Source: Oscillospiraceae bacterium (GTDB lineage: Bacteria; Bacillota; Clostridia; Oscillospirales; Ruminococcaceae). Taken from it: DNA of 64,000 bases. The position numbers and the translations under genes are program-made. Of the stretch, positions 1-11,105 are shown one piece after another. Each line of letters starts with the position of its first letter. Position 1 is the stretch's first letter. The notes under the pieces were generated by a model that was not told where the DNA came from, made no database searches, and was given only the letters and a program-made list of their open reading frames with translations. The stretch is taken from NCBI GenBank assembly GCA_021203065.1, contig JAJQBX010000032.1, positions 248,001 through 312,000 of the forward strand, in the 5' to 3' direction.

Positions 1-531
1 TCTGGTTATGGTAACGCTATTCCTTTTTCTCCGGTTGTTTTCAGCGGGAGAGATATAGGAAATCTGTCACATAGAGATTTTCTTGGAACGCTTATGTCAC
101 TTAATATCAAGCGTGAGATGATCGGAGATATTCTGGTTGGCGAAAAGCGCACTGTGGCTTTTGTTATGAATTCCGTTCTGTCGCTTGTCGAAGAGCTGAC
201 TAAGGTCGGAGGAGTAGGGGTGACTATAAGTCACGACTTTACTGATGCGGATATTCCGGAAAGAAAATTTGAAGCCATAAACGCTACCGTCAAGTCGTTG
301 CGAATAGATGCTGTTTTATCAGACGCTATTGGTCTTTCACGTGAGAAAACCCAAGCTCTTATTCGTTCCGAAGGAGTTCTTCTTAATCATCTGATGGTTT
401 TTGAACCAAGTGAAAAAGTAAGCGAGGGCGATGTATTTTCACTACGTGGTAAGGGTAAGTTTAAGCTTAACAGCGTCGGTGGTATGTCTAAAAAAGACAG
501 AATTTTCATTACAATATATAAGTTCAAATAA
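1..531 (+). CDS. ylmH: YlmH family RNA-binding protein (5' truncated by window edge)
   Basis: The frame is open from the first base, so the N-terminal part of the gene lies outside the window; 176 residues are visible. The segment LSHRDFLG followed by LGEKR-like residues and a C-terminal S4 RNA-binding domain (roughly the last 75 residues, with DAVLSDAIGLSR and VLLNHLMV) is typical of YlmH. YlmH is an S4 protein coded in the ylm cluster beside divIVA in Gram-positive bacteria and linked to ribosome or division functions. The stop is followed 10 bases later by divIVA with a strong AGGAGG ribosome site, so the two are probably co-transcribed. An internal ATG at 94 is not the true start, because homology continues upstream of it. 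Confidence 0.9.
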   Translation, partial: SGYGNAIPFSPVVFSGRDIGNLSHRDFLGTLMSLNIKREMIGDILVGEKRTVAFVMNSVLSLVEELTKVGGVGVTISHDFTDADIPERKFEAINATVKSLRIDAVLSDAIGLSREKTQALIRSEGVLLNHLMVFEPSEKVSEGDVFSLRGKGKFKLNSVGGMSKKDRIFITIYKFK

Positions 532-541
532 GGAGGACAAT

Positions 542-1333
542 ATGAACGCCAAGGACATCGCTACAAAGAAATTTGAGAAAGCAACCTTCGGCTATAAGCC
601 GGAAGAGGTTGACGAGTATCTTAAGGATGTTGCCATTGCTCTTTCCAATGCAATAAAGGAAAAGGAAGAGAGCGAGGCAAAGATTATCAAGCTCGTCGAG
701 CGAATAAACGAATACAGAAACGATGAGGACGCAATAAGAGATGCTATTCTCGTTTCCCAGAAACAGGGAAATAAGATTATCGCCGAAGCCCGTGCAGAAG
801 CGGACAGAATTGTTGCCGATGCTCAGGCTCAGAGGGATTCACTTTTGGCAGATATTTCGAATGACTGTGAGGCTCTCAAGCGTTCTGAGGTTGAGAAGAT
901 AGCCGTTGCCATCAAGGAGGAGAATGACAAGCTTAATGCGGTTGTCGCTGCTTCCAAGACTCAGACTGAAATGCAGTCGGATAAGCTCAACAAGCTTAAG
1001 GCTGAGGTTACCGATTTCAAGAAGAAGGTTCTCCTTGTCCTCAACGAGCAGATAAGGGTTGTATCCAGCTTGCCGGAGCTGACTGATGAGGAAATTGAGA
1101 AGATAGTTTCCGGTCAGGTTAAGCCAGTGGAGCAGCCTGCTCCTCAGCAACCCGTTGAGAAGCCTGAAGAGGCTGCGCCTGTAGCCGCTGAAGCAGAGAA
1201 AAAGCCTGCACAGCAATCCAAACAGTCAGCGGAAAAGCGTCGGGCTTTCGGATTCGATGAATCCATGTATAAAAAGCAGGAATTTACGTCCGAAGAGTTG
1301 AAATTCGGTCATAATTCGCCTAACAAGAAATAA
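542..1333 (+). CDS. divIVA: DivIVA domain cell-division/polarity protein
   Basis: This 263-residue protein begins MNAKDIATKKFEKATFGYK followed by PEEVDEYL, the hallmark N-terminal membrane-binding DivIVA motif. A long coiled coil rich in Glu, Lys and Ala spans roughly residues 40-190. It is followed by a Pro/Gln/Glu-rich low-complexity linker (about 195-240) and a short basic-aromatic tail. DivIVA binds negatively curved membrane at septa and poles and recruits division or sporulation partners. The start at 542 is chosen because AGGAGG sits six bases upstream; longer in-frame starts would overlap ylmH. Its position after ylmH and before ileS is the standard Firmicutes order. Confidence 0.93.
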   Translation: MNAKDIATKKFEKATFGYKPEEVDEYLKDVAIALSNAIKEKEESEAKIIKLVERINEYRNDEDAIRDAILVSQKQGNKIIAEARAEADRIVADAQAQRDSLLADISNDCEALKRSEVEKIAVAIKEENDKLNAVVAASKTQTEMQSDKLNKLKAEVTDFKKKVLLVLNEQIRVVSSLPELTDEEIEKIVSGQVKPVEQPAPQQPVEKPEEAAPVAAEAEKKPAQQSKQSAEKRRAFGFDESMYKKQEFTSEELKFGHNSPNKK

Positions 1334-1358
1334 TCAATTACTAAGGGGTTAAAAGTAT

Positions 1359-4160
1359 ATGGACTATAACAAGACCTTGAATCTCCCTGAAACTGACTAT
1401 CCTATGAGGGGTAATCTTGCAACAAAAGAGCCTCCGATGGTCGAGAACTGGGACAAAGAAGGCTTATACAAAAAGATACTTAAAAAGAATGAGGGACGTC
1501 CCTCTTACATTCTTCACGATGGACCGCCCTATGCAAATGGCGATATTCATCTGGGAACTGCTCTTAACAAGGTTCTCAAGGATATAATCGTCAAGCAGAA
1601 GAATATGAGCGGATATTGCTCCAATTATGTTCCGGGCTGGGATACTCATGGTCTTCCTATCGAGCTTAAGGCGATGAAGAAGATTGGTGTTGAAAACGGC
1701 GCAATTCCTCCGTTGGAGCTCAGAAAGCACTGCCGTGAGTTTGCTATGACCTATGTAGGAACTCAGAGAGACCAGTTCAAGAGGCTTGGCGTTCTTGGAG
1801 ATTTTGACGATCCGTATCTCACTTTGAAGCCTGAATTTGAGGCAAGACAGGTTGAAGTATTCGGCGAGATGGCTAAGAAAGGCTACATCTATAAAGGCTT
1901 GAAGCCGGTTTATTGGTGTCCCGAGTGCCAGACTGCTCTTGCAGAGGCTGAAATTGAGTATCAGGATGATCCGTGCCTTTCTATCTATGTTAAGTTCAAA
2001 GTTGTAGATGATAAAGGACTCTTCACTTCATTAGGTCTTAGCCTTGATAACACTTACTTTGTAATCTGGACAACCACTACATGGACTCTTCCGGGCAACT
2101 TGGCTATATGCCTAGGTCCTGAGTATGAATACACAATCGTTCAGGCAAATGGCGAGAACTATATTATGGCTCGTGAGCTTATTGAACCAACGCTTGAAGC
2201 GGCTGGAATCACTGAGTATACTACCATTGGGTCATTTACTGGCAAGGAGCTTGAATATTGCACTGCTCAGCATCCGTTTATGGACAGACTTTCTCTTGTT
2301 ATAGTCGGCGACCATGTAACTCTTGAAAGTGGTACTGGTTGCGTTCATACCGCGCCCGGCTATGGTGTTGATGACTTTGAGATTGCAAAGAAATATGACG
2401 AAGTCGGAATTATTGTTGCAGTAGACGGCAAGGGCGTGCTCACTGAGGAAGCCGGACAGTTTGCCGGACTCACAACCGATGATGCCAACAAAGTGATCTC
2501 CAAGCATCTTATAGAAACCGGCGCAATGTTTGCTTCGAGTAAGATTGTCCACCAGTATCCTCACTGCTGGAGATGCAAGTCTCCGATTCTCTTCAGAGCT
2601 ACCGAGCAGTGGTTCTGTTCGGTTGAGGACTACAAGGAAGAAACTGTAAAGGCTATCGAGGATGTCCAGTGGATTCCTGCATGGGGTGAGGACAGAATCA
2701 AGGGAATGGTAATGGATCGTTCCGACTGGTGCATTTCCCGCCAGCGCACATGGGGCGTCCCGATCCCGATCATATACTGCAAGGATTGCGGCAAGCCTAT
2801 TATCAACGACGAGACTATAAAGGCTATTTCAGACCTGTTCAGACGAGAGGGTTCTGACGGCTGGTATAAGCATGAAGCGAATGAATTTATTCCAGAGAGC
2901 GTCGAGTGCGAGTGCGGATGCCATGAATTCACAAAAGAAACCGACATCATGGATGTATGGTTTGATTCTGGTGTAACTCATACTGCAGTATTGGATCAAA
3001 GAGAAGGGCTTTCGTCTCCTGCTGACCTCTATCTTGAGGGTGCAGACCAGTACAGAGGCTGGTTCCAGTCTTCACTTCTTACCTCCGTTGTCGTAAACGG
3101 CAAAGCTCCTTATAAGGCTGTCTGCACGCACGGTTGGGTTGTCGATGGCGAAGGAAAGGCGATGCATAAATCTCTTGGAAACGGCATCGAGCCGCACGAG
3201 ATTTATGATAAGAACGGTGCCGATATTCTGAGACTTTGGGCAGCTTCAAGCGATTATCATGCAGATATAAGAATTTCCAAGGAAATTTTAAATCAGCTCT
3301 CTGACTCATATAAGAAGATAAGAAACACCGCAAGATTCATCTTGGGCAATATCTCTAATCAGGGCGGATTTGACTTTGACACTCAGGCGGTAGCTCTTGA
3401 CGAGCTTGAAGAGATTGACAAGTGGGCTATTATGAAGCTCGACAATCTCATTGCAAAGGTTGATGAAGCGTACAATGCTTTCGACTTCCACATCGTCGTT
3501 CACTCCATCCATAACTTCTGCGTTGTCGATATGAGTAACTTCTACCTTGACATCATCAAGGACAGGCTTTATTGTGAGGCTGTGGATTCGAAGCAGAGGC
3601 GTTCAGCCCAGACTGCTATGTACATGATTCTTTCTGCGCTTGCACGACTCTTAGCACCTGTTCTTTCGTTCACTGCGGACGAAATCTGGTCTTACATGAA
3701 TCACTGCGCAGCTGAGAATCCCGAAAGCGTTTTCCTGAATGATATGCCAAAGACTTCAGAGCTTACCTTTGACAGTGACTTCACTGAAAAGTGGGATTAT
3801 ATCTATAATCTCAGAGTTGATGCCAAGAAAGCTCTTGAGCTTAAGAGGGCAGATAAGGTAATCGGTTCATCTCTCGAAGCATGTGTCACTATCACAGCGG
3901 GAGACAGCTATGACAAGCTCAGTGCTGTCAAAGATCTTCTTCCTGCAGTTCTTATCGTCTCCAAGGTTGAGATTGAGAAGGATGGAACTTCTGAGTTTAC
4001 CGGAGAGACAACCGGTCTTGGGTTCACTGTCAGAAAAGCTGAGGGAGAAAAGTGTGAACGTTGCTGGATATATTCCGATGAGGTAGGATGCTCACATGAC
4101 CACCCCACGCTTTGCAAGCGTTGCGCTGAAACGGTATCTCAGATGGCAATTGATGCGTAA
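1359..4160 (+). CDS. ileS: Isoleucyl-tRNA synthetase
   Basis: This 933-residue class I aminoacyl-tRNA synthetase charges tRNA-Ile in the cytoplasm. The catalytic signature region reads PPYANGDIHLGTALNK near residues 56-71, so the usual HIGH is HLGT. The KMSKS-like loop is AMHKSLGN near residues 599-606. A CP1 editing domain with TTTTWTLPGN lies near residue 245, and a C-terminal zinc-binding region has CERC and CKRC pairs near residues 900-925. Length and layout match bacterial IleRS. An AAGGGG ribosome site precedes the ATG. Only 25 bases separate it from divIVA, so there is no room for a T-box leader directly upstream, which many Firmicutes ileS genes have. Confidence 0.97.
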   Translation: MDYNKTLNLPETDYPMRGNLATKEPPMVENWDKEGLYKKILKKNEGRPSYILHDGPPYANGDIHLGTALNKVLKDIIVKQKNMSGYCSNYVPGWDTHGLPIELKAMKKIGVENGAIPPLELRKHCREFAMTYVGTQRDQFKRLGVLGDFDDPYLTLKPEFEARQVEVFGEMAKKGYIYKGLKPVYWCPECQTALAEAEIEYQDDPCLSIYVKFKVVDDKGLFTSLGLSLDNTYFVIWTTTTWTLPGNLAICLGPEYEYTIVQANGENYIMARELIEPTLEAAGITEYTTIGSFTGKELEYCTAQHPFMDRLSLVIVGDHVTLESGTGCVHTAPGYGVDDFEIAKKYDEVGIIVAVDGKGVLTEEAGQFAGLTTDDANKVISKHLIETGAMFASSKIVHQYPHCWRCKSPILFRATEQWFCSVEDYKEETVKAIEDVQWIPAWGEDRIKGMVMDRSDWCISRQRTWGVPIPIIYCKDCGKPIINDETIKAISDLFRREGSDGWYKHEANEFIPESVECECGCHEFTKETDIMDVWFDSGVTHTAVLDQREGLSSPADLYLEGADQYRGWFQSSLLTSVVVNGKAPYKAVCTHGWVVDGEGKAMHKSLGNGIEPHEIYDKNGADILRLWAASSDYHADIRISKEILNQLSDSYKKIRNTARFILGNISNQGGFDFDTQAVALDELEEIDKWAIMKLDNLIAKVDEAYNAFDFHIVVHSIHNFCVVDMSNFYLDIIKDRLYCEAVDSKQRRSAQTAMYMILSALARLLAPVLSFTADEIWSYMNHCAAENPESVFLNDMPKTSELTFDSDFTEKWDYIYNLRVDAKKALELKRADKVIGSSLEACVTITAGDSYDKLSAVKDLLPAVLIVSKVEIEKDGTSEFTGETTGLGFTVRKAEGEKCERCWIYSDEVGCSHDHPTLCKRCAETVSQMAIDA

Positions 4161-4176
4161 AGTGAAATAACTTGTT

Positions 4177-4203
4177 CGGCTGCTGCCATTATAGCGGCAG
4201 CCG
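4177..4203 (+). other. Intercistronic hairpin between ileS and lspA
   Basis: CGGCTGCTGC and GCGGCAGCCG form a 10-bp stem with one G-T wobble around a 7-base loop. No T-tract follows, so it is not a standard intrinsic terminator. It may pause polymerase or stabilise the ends of the ileS and lspA messages. Function is inferred. Confidence 0.5.
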
Positions 4204-4229
4204 GTCATTGTAGTTAAGGATGTGTTTAC

Positions 4230-4823
4230 TTGCTGATTCTCTCGTTAATTCTTGCTGTACTTTTAGTTGTGCTTGATCAACTTATAAAGCTCTATATAAC
4301 TGGAAATTTTGAGCTTTGTACGTCAGTTATTCATAGATACTGGACATTCTCAATTGGCGATTTTGATATATTCAGCATTACTCACATCCGAAACGATGGT
4401 GCTGGTTGGAGTATCTTAGGTGGTCAGACCATTTTCCTGATTGCGTTTACTTCAATCGTTCTCATCGGAATACTTGTATATATGGTAATCAAGCGGAAGA
4501 AAATCGGCACTCTTGAATACTTGGCACTTGCCCTTGTAATCGGTGGTGGTATCGGAAATCTGATAGACAGATTCAGAATGCTTATAGACCCGGAATTTTC
4601 AGGAGTTGTCGACTATATTGCTCTTGACTTCATCGATTTTCCCGTTTTCAACTTCGCAGACATGTGCGTTGTTGTAGGCGGAATAGGGGTCTGCCTGATT
4701 TATATCTTTCAGGAATCGAAAGAATCGAAAGCCAAGAAGCTTGCAAAAACCGCTGAAAATGCTTCTGAGGAAGCTGCTGATTCAGCCGTGAACGAAGATT
4801 TACCGCAGGGTGATCAGGAGTGA
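4230..4823 (+). CDS. lspA: Lipoprotein signal peptidase (signal peptidase II)
   Basis: This 197-residue membrane aspartic protease removes signal peptides from diacylglyceryl-modified prolipoproteins. Four membrane segments are visible. Family motifs are present: LVVLDQLIKLYI in segment 1, IRNDGAGWS after it, GGGIGNLIDR and VVDYIALDF with one catalytic Asp, and NFADMCVVVGG with the second Asp. A charged C-terminal tail of about 35 residues extends beyond the usual core. The start is a TTG at 4230 behind a TAAGGA ribosome site. The stop overlaps the GTG start of the next gene (GTGA), indicating translational coupling with the pseudouridine synthase, a common lspA-rluD pairing. Confidence 0.95.
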   Translation: MLILSLILAVLLVVLDQLIKLYITGNFELCTSVIHRYWTFSIGDFDIFSITHIRNDGAGWSILGGQTIFLIAFTSIVLIGILVYMVIKRKKIGTLEYLALALVIGGGIGNLIDRFRMLIDPEFSGVVDYIALDFIDFPVFNFADMCVVVGGIGVCLIYIFQESKESKAKKLAKTAENASEEAADSAVNEDLPQGDQE

Positions 4824-5755
4824 CCAGATACAACCTGATTGTTGATGATGAGTGTCAAGGCAAACGGCTTGACAGTTGGCTTGCCTCACAGGATGAGATT
4901 GATCTGACACGCTCTTTTGTTGCCAAGCTGATTGAAGATAGTAACGTTCTTGTGAACTGTAAAGTTGCCTCAAAAAGTACTAAGCTGAATACTGGTGACG
5001 AAGTTACACTTACCGTCCCCGATCCAATCGGGCTCTCAGTCGAGTCTGAAGATATTCCCCTTGATATAGTATATGAGGACAGCGACCTCCTTGTTGTAAA
5101 CAAGCCCAAAGGCATGGTTGTTCATCCTGCGGCAGGGAACTATCAGGGAACACTTGTAAATGCGCTTTTGTGGCACTGCAAGGGTGAGCTTTCCGGAATT
5201 AACGGCGTCATCCGTCCGGGAATTGTACACAGGATTGACAAGAACACAAGTGGACTTCTGATTGTAGCAAAGACTGATAAGGCACACTTAGGACTCGCTG
5301 AACAAATAAAGGTGCATAGCTTTACACGTGAATACGAGGCAATATGCATCGGCGGAAGATTCAGAGAACAAACAGGTACGATTGATGCGCCTATCGGTCG
5401 GGATAAGAATAACCGCAAGCGTATGTGCGTGACAAAGACTAATTCAAGACCGGCTGTTACCCATTACACTGTTCTGGAAGAGCTTCATGAGCGAACACTT
5501 GGAATTTGTTCCTATGTGAATTTCCAACTGGAAACAGGAAGAACGCACCAGATAAGAGTGCATTCCGCTTATATCGGGCATCCTATCTTAGGCGATGATG
5601 TTTATGGCAAGCTGTACAAGGGCTGTGAAGGTCAATGCCTTCACGCTCGTAAGATCGGCTTTGTTCACCCCATAAGCGGCGATTATCTTGAATTTACTAG
5701 CGAGCTTCCGGAATACTTTTCCAAGCTCCTTGAGAAAATGAGAGACAAAATATGA
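4820..5755 (+). CDS. rluD: RluD-type 23S rRNA pseudouridine synthase
   Basis: This 311-residue RluA/RluD-family enzyme isomerises uridine to pseudouridine in RNA. An N-terminal S4 domain (about residues 10-75) is followed by the catalytic domain. The active-site block HRIDKNTSGLLIVAKT near residues 135-150 contains the catalytic Asp, and TGRTHQIRVH lies near residue 240. The GTG start overlaps the lspA stop, and its own stop overlaps the ATG of the HAD gene (ATGA), so lspA, rluD and the HAD gene are one unit. The exact target uridine cannot be read from sequence; the rluD name rests on position after lspA and on architecture. Confidence 0.88.
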   Translation: MTRYNLIVDDECQGKRLDSWLASQDEIDLTRSFVAKLIEDSNVLVNCKVASKSTKLNTGDEVTLTVPDPIGLSVESEDIPLDIVYEDSDLLVVNKPKGMVVHPAAGNYQGTLVNALLWHCKGELSGINGVIRPGIVHRIDKNTSGLLIVAKTDKAHLGLAEQIKVHSFTREYEAICIGGRFREQTGTIDAPIGRDKNNRKRMCVTKTNSRPAVTHYTVLEELHERTLGICSYVNFQLETGRTHQIRVHSAYIGHPILGDDVYGKLYKGCEGQCLHARKIGFVHPISGDYLEFTSELPEYFSKLLEKMRDKI

Positions 5756-6561
5756 TTAAACTTGACAATTCGATTTTCGTAACCGATATGGACGGGACGC
5801 TTCTTGCACCCGATAAGTCGGTGTCAGAGGGTAATCTGAAAGCCATTTCCGACTATAGGAAGGCTGGTGGTCTTTTCGGAGTTGCGACCGGAAGACCAAT
5901 TCACACGATGAGAAAGTACCTGAGTATCCTTGATATTGACCTTCCTCTGATTCTCTATAACGGATGCATCATATATGATCACCATGCTGATAAGATTCTT
6001 TCTGCAACTTATCTGCCCGACTGTGCAAGAGATATTCTTAAAGATATATTTTCGACTTTTCCGGGAATTGCTCCCGAGATATTCACTTTTGAGGGGCAGT
6101 ACTATCTGAATCTCAATGATGCAGAAAAATGGCATCATGAAATTCTTCAGGTCAGTTACACCAAGAAGACTTCCGGCGATGAGGTCACCGAACCGTGGTG
6201 CAAGCTTCTTTTTGCTGACAGCGTCGAGGTTATCGACAAGCTTATGAAATATGTCAAGAAGTTTGATGGTATGGGAGTAAGATTTGTAAGAAGCTGTCCC
6301 TACTTTTTGGAGCTTCTTCCCGATAATGTTTCAAAGGGAAGTGCTCTTATTGAAATGTGTCAAGCGATTAAGCTTGACAGCAAAACCATCATCTCCGCCG
6401 GAGATTATGACAACGATATTGAGATGCTCAAAGCATCCGATATAAGCTTTTGCCCATCTGATTCACAGCCTGCCGTGAAGGAAGCTGCGGATTATGTTCT
6501 GAAATCCACCTGTTCAGATGATGCTATGGCAGAAGCATTAGCTATATTGGCAACATTATAA
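5752..6561 (+). CDS. Cof-type HAD-superfamily phosphatase
   Basis: This 269-residue protein shows HAD motif I (DMDGTLL, residues 11-17, nucleophile Asp), motif II in FGVATGRP, a Lys in NVSKGSAL, and motif IV as SAGDYDNDIEML. A type IIB cap is inserted between motifs II and III. Cof-type HADs dephosphorylate small metabolites such as sugar phosphates or flavin nucleotides; the substrate here cannot be told. It overlaps the preceding gene by four bases and precedes the transketolase pair by 15 bases, so a sugar-phosphate role is plausible but only inferred. Confidence 0.88.
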   Translation: MIKLDNSIFVTDMDGTLLAPDKSVSEGNLKAISDYRKAGGLFGVATGRPIHTMRKYLSILDIDLPLILYNGCIIYDHHADKILSATYLPDCARDILKDIFSTFPGIAPEIFTFEGQYYLNLNDAEKWHHEILQVSYTKKTSGDEVTEPWCKLLFADSVEVIDKLMKYVKKFDGMGVRFVRSCPYFLELLPDNVSKGSALIEMCQAIKLDSKTIISAGDYDNDIEMLKASDISFCPSDSQPAVKEAADYVLKSTCSDDAMAEALAILATL

Positions 6562-6576
6562 TTTGGAGGTTTTTCT

Positions 6577-7425
6577 ATGGACGAATTACTAAAGAAACAG
6601 CTCAGTATAACTGCCTGTAAGGTAAGAATGGGCATTATCGAGGGTGTTTACAACGCAAAAAGCGGTCACCCGGGGGGATCTTTATCTATTGCTGACCTTC
6701 TTACCTATCTTTATTTTGCAAAGATGAATGTATATCCCGATAAGCCAGACCTTCCTGACAGAGACCGTTTTGTCCTCTCTAAGGGACACACTGCACCTGC
6801 TCTCTATTCCACTTTGGCTAACAGAGGGTATTTTGATGTTGAAGAGCTCAAGGGACTCCGTCACATCGGATCTATGCTTCAGGGACATCCTGATATGAAG
6901 CACATCCCGGGTGTTGATATGTCGTCAGGCTCTTTGGGACAGGGCATATCTGCTGCTTGCGGAATGGCTCTTTCTGCAAAGCTTACAAACGACACCTACC
7001 ATGTATACTGCGTATTGGGCGACGGCGAAATCGAAGAGGGACAGGTCTGGGAAGCAGCGATGTTTGCGGCTCAGCAGAAGCTTGATAACCTCACCGCAAT
7101 TGTCGATAACAACGGTTTGCAGATTGACGGCAAGATTTCTGATGTCTGCTCTCCCTATCCGATTACTGATAAGTTTTCAGCATTCGGTTGGCACGTAATT
7201 GCAATGGATGCCCACGACTTTGACAGCATCGATGCCGCTTTCAAGGAAGCGGAGACTGTTGTAAATCAACCTGTTATGATAGTAATGTCCAGCGTTAAGG
7301 GTAAGGGCGTATCGTTTATGGAAAATCAGGTTTCATGGCACGGCACTGCGCCCAACAAGGAACAGTACGAACAGGCTATGAGTGAGCTAAAGGCTCAGCT
7401 CGCAGAACTGGAAACGGAGGAATAA
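6577..7425 (+). CDS. Transketolase, N-terminal (thiamine diphosphate-binding) subunit
   Basis: This 282-residue subunit corresponds to the first third of a full-length transketolase. It carries the GHPGGSLS motif, the substrate-binding SKGH motif, and the thiamine diphosphate/Mg motif GDGEIEEGQVWEAA with the downstream VDNNGLQ segment. With the gene that follows three bases after it, it would transfer two-carbon units between sugar phosphates in the non-oxidative pentose phosphate pathway. Split transketolases of this type are common in Clostridia and archaea. GGAGG lies seven bases upstream of the ATG. Confidence 0.94.
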   Translation: MDELLKKQLSITACKVRMGIIEGVYNAKSGHPGGSLSIADLLTYLYFAKMNVYPDKPDLPDRDRFVLSKGHTAPALYSTLANRGYFDVEELKGLRHIGSMLQGHPDMKHIPGVDMSSGSLGQGISAACGMALSAKLTNDTYHVYCVLGDGEIEEGQVWEAAMFAAQQKLDNLTAIVDNNGLQIDGKISDVCSPYPITDKFSAFGWHVIAMDAHDFDSIDAAFKEAETVVNQPVMIVMSSVKGKGVSFMENQVSWHGTAPNKEQYEQAMSELKAQLAELETEE

Positions 7426-7428
7426 GAA

Positions 7429-8376
7429 ATGGCAGAACTGATTAAAAAGGCTACCCGAGAGAGCTATGGCGAAACCTTGGCAGAACTCGGTGATAAGTAT
7501 GAAAATCTCTACGTTTTGGATGCCGACCTTGCCGCCGCAACCAAGACAGGTATATTCAAGAAGAAGTTCCCTGACAGACATATAGACTGTGGAATTCAGG
7601 AAGCAAACATGATGGGCGTTGCCGCAGGTCTTGCCGCAACAGGAAAGATTCCTTTTGCATCTTCGTTTGCAATGTTCGCCGCTGGAAGAGCTTTTGAGAT
7701 TGTAAGAAACTCAATCGGTTATCCTCATCTCAATGTTAAAATCGGTGCCACTCATGCCGGCATTTCAGTAGGCGAAGACGGTGCAACGCACCAGTGCAAC
7801 GAGGACATCGCTCTTATGCGCACAATCCCCGGAATGACAGTTATCAATCCTGCTGACGACGTGGAGGCAAGAGCAGCTATTGAGGCAGCTATTCAGTATG
7901 TCGGACCTGTTTACATGCGATTTGGCAGACTTGCAACTCCCGTCTTTAACGACAAGGCAACCTACAAGTTCGAGCTCGGCAAGGGCGTTCAGCTCACTGA
8001 TGGAAATGATGTAACCATAGTTGCAACCGGACTTCTTGTATATGAGGCACTCGTTGCCGCAGAGCAGCTCAAGAATGACGGTATCAGTGCAAGAGTAATC
8101 AACATCCACACTATCAAACCTTTGGACGAAGAAATTATCGTCAAGGCTGCTCGTGAAACGGGACTCGTAGTTACAGCTGAGGAGCACAGTGTTATTGGCG
8201 GACTTGGCTCTGCTGTATGCGATACGCTTTCTGCAAACTGCCCGACCAAGGTTGTTAAGATTGGTGTAAATGATGTATTCGGTTACTCCGGTCCTGCTGT
8301 TCAGCTTCTTAAGGAATTCGGTCTTTGCTCAGAGAACATTGTAGCTAAGGTCAAGGAAGCAATAAGAAGCAAATAA
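7429..8376 (+). CDS. Transketolase, C-terminal (pyrimidine-binding) subunit
   Basis: This 315-residue protein supplies the pyrimidine-binding and C-terminal domains missing from the preceding subunit. Visible landmarks are DADLAAATKTG, the GIQEANMMGVAAGLA block with the glutamate that activates thiamine diphosphate, and THAGISVGEDGATHQ. The C-terminal regulatory domain includes NIHTIKPLD and AEEHSVIGGLGSAV. The two genes are separated by three bases and the GGAGG ribosome site lies in the end of the upstream gene, which fits obligate co-expression of a heteromeric enzyme. DXS-like or E1 alternatives are unlikely given the partner. Confidence 0.94.
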   Translation: MAELIKKATRESYGETLAELGDKYENLYVLDADLAAATKTGIFKKKFPDRHIDCGIQEANMMGVAAGLAATGKIPFASSFAMFAAGRAFEIVRNSIGYPHLNVKIGATHAGISVGEDGATHQCNEDIALMRTIPGMTVINPADDVEARAAIEAAIQYVGPVYMRFGRLATPVFNDKATYKFELGKGVQLTDGNDVTIVATGLLVYEALVAAEQLKNDGISARVINIHTIKPLDEEIIVKAARETGLVVTAEEHSVIGGLGSAVCDTLSANCPTKVVKIGVNDVFGYSGPAVQLLKEFGLCSENIVAKVKEAIRSK

Positions 8377-8396
8377 TTTTTAAGAGATATTCAGTT

Positions 8397-8436
8397 TCCC
8401 GTTCCGGTTAGCATAGTATGTCTTATCGGGACGGGA
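8397..8436 (+). other. Hairpin in the yunB leader, partly covering its ribosome site
   Basis: CCCGTTCCG and CGGGACGGG can pair over nine bases with one wobble around a loop of about 20 bases. The right arm runs into the GGGAGG ribosome site of yunB. No T-tract follows, so a terminator is unlikely; modest translational control is possible but inferred. A weak sigma-E-like -10 (CATAGTAT) lies in the loop. Confidence 0.35.
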
Positions 8437-8445
8437 GGCGATATT

Positions 8446-9084
8446 TTGCAAAGGCGCAGACACAAAACTAAACGTGAGAACAGTAATACGGGTGCGGCAG
8501 TGTTGCTGATTCTGTTTTTGGCTGTTATCCTCCTATTCATAAACGCCGCACTCAAGCCTGTTATCATGAACATGGCGGAGTCGTATGGCAAGATGTCGGT
8601 TGCAAAGGCTGTAACTGAGTCTGTCAGCGAGCTTTTTGAAGATGACGAGATAGGCTATTCTGATCTTGTTAAGCTAACTTTCAGCGATTCCGGCTTTGTC
8701 ACAGCTGTTGAATATAATTCAGCCGAAATAAACAGAATCAAGCTTTCTTTGAGCGAAAGCCTTGTTTCGAACTTGGAAAAGCTCAGGGCTTCAAAAATCA
8801 AGATTCCCATAGGCAGTGTCACTGGAAACGCTTATTTAAGTGGCAGAGGACTCAGCCTGAGGCTTCGGATAATGCAATCGTCGGTGCCGGTTATAGAAGT
8901 TATCTCATTATTCGAGAGTGAGGGAATAAATACCGTTTTGCACCGCATTATAATAAGAATCACTGTTCAAACAGAAGCATACCTTCCTCCAAGAAGTGTG
9001 AGCTTCACTCTTACACAGGATTTTGTAATAGCACAGACAATAATTGTCGGCGATATTCCATCGGGATATGCCGATATTGGATAG
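8446..9084 (+). CDS. yunB: Sporulation protein YunB
   Basis: This 212-residue protein has a basic N-terminus, one membrane segment (about residues 18-40, LLILFLAVILLFINAAL) and an extracellular region with KPVIMNMAESYGKMSVAKAV, a recognisable YunB block. In Bacillus, yunB belongs to the mother-cell sigma-E regulon and is needed for normal spore formation; its biochemical role is unknown. The TTG start at 8446 is preceded by GGGAGG. It is separated from the transketolase genes by about 70 bases and so probably has its own promoter. Confidence 0.85.
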   Translation: MQRRRHKTKRENSNTGAAVLLILFLAVILLFINAALKPVIMNMAESYGKMSVAKAVTESVSELFEDDEIGYSDLVKLTFSDSGFVTAVEYNSAEINRIKLSLSESLVSNLEKLRASKIKIPIGSVTGNAYLSGRGLSLRLRIMQSSVPVIEVISLFESEGINTVLHRIIIRITVQTEAYLPPRSVSFTLTQDFVIAQTIIVGDIPSGYADIG

Positions 9085-11085
<2,001 letters not shown>

Positions 11086-11105
11086 ACGAAAGAAAGGCGG
11101 ACAAC

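Noticed and set aside
839-1216. Leu-rich reverse frame opposite divIVA
   Set aside because: It is an antisense shadow of the coiled-coil coding sequence.
1334-1358. T-box leader for ileS
   Set aside because: Only 25 bases separate divIVA and ileS, too few for a T-box.
8397-8436. Terminator and sigma-E promoter before yunB
   Set aside because: The hairpin has no T-tract and the -35 for the CATAGTAT -10 is poor, so I list only a weak hairpin.
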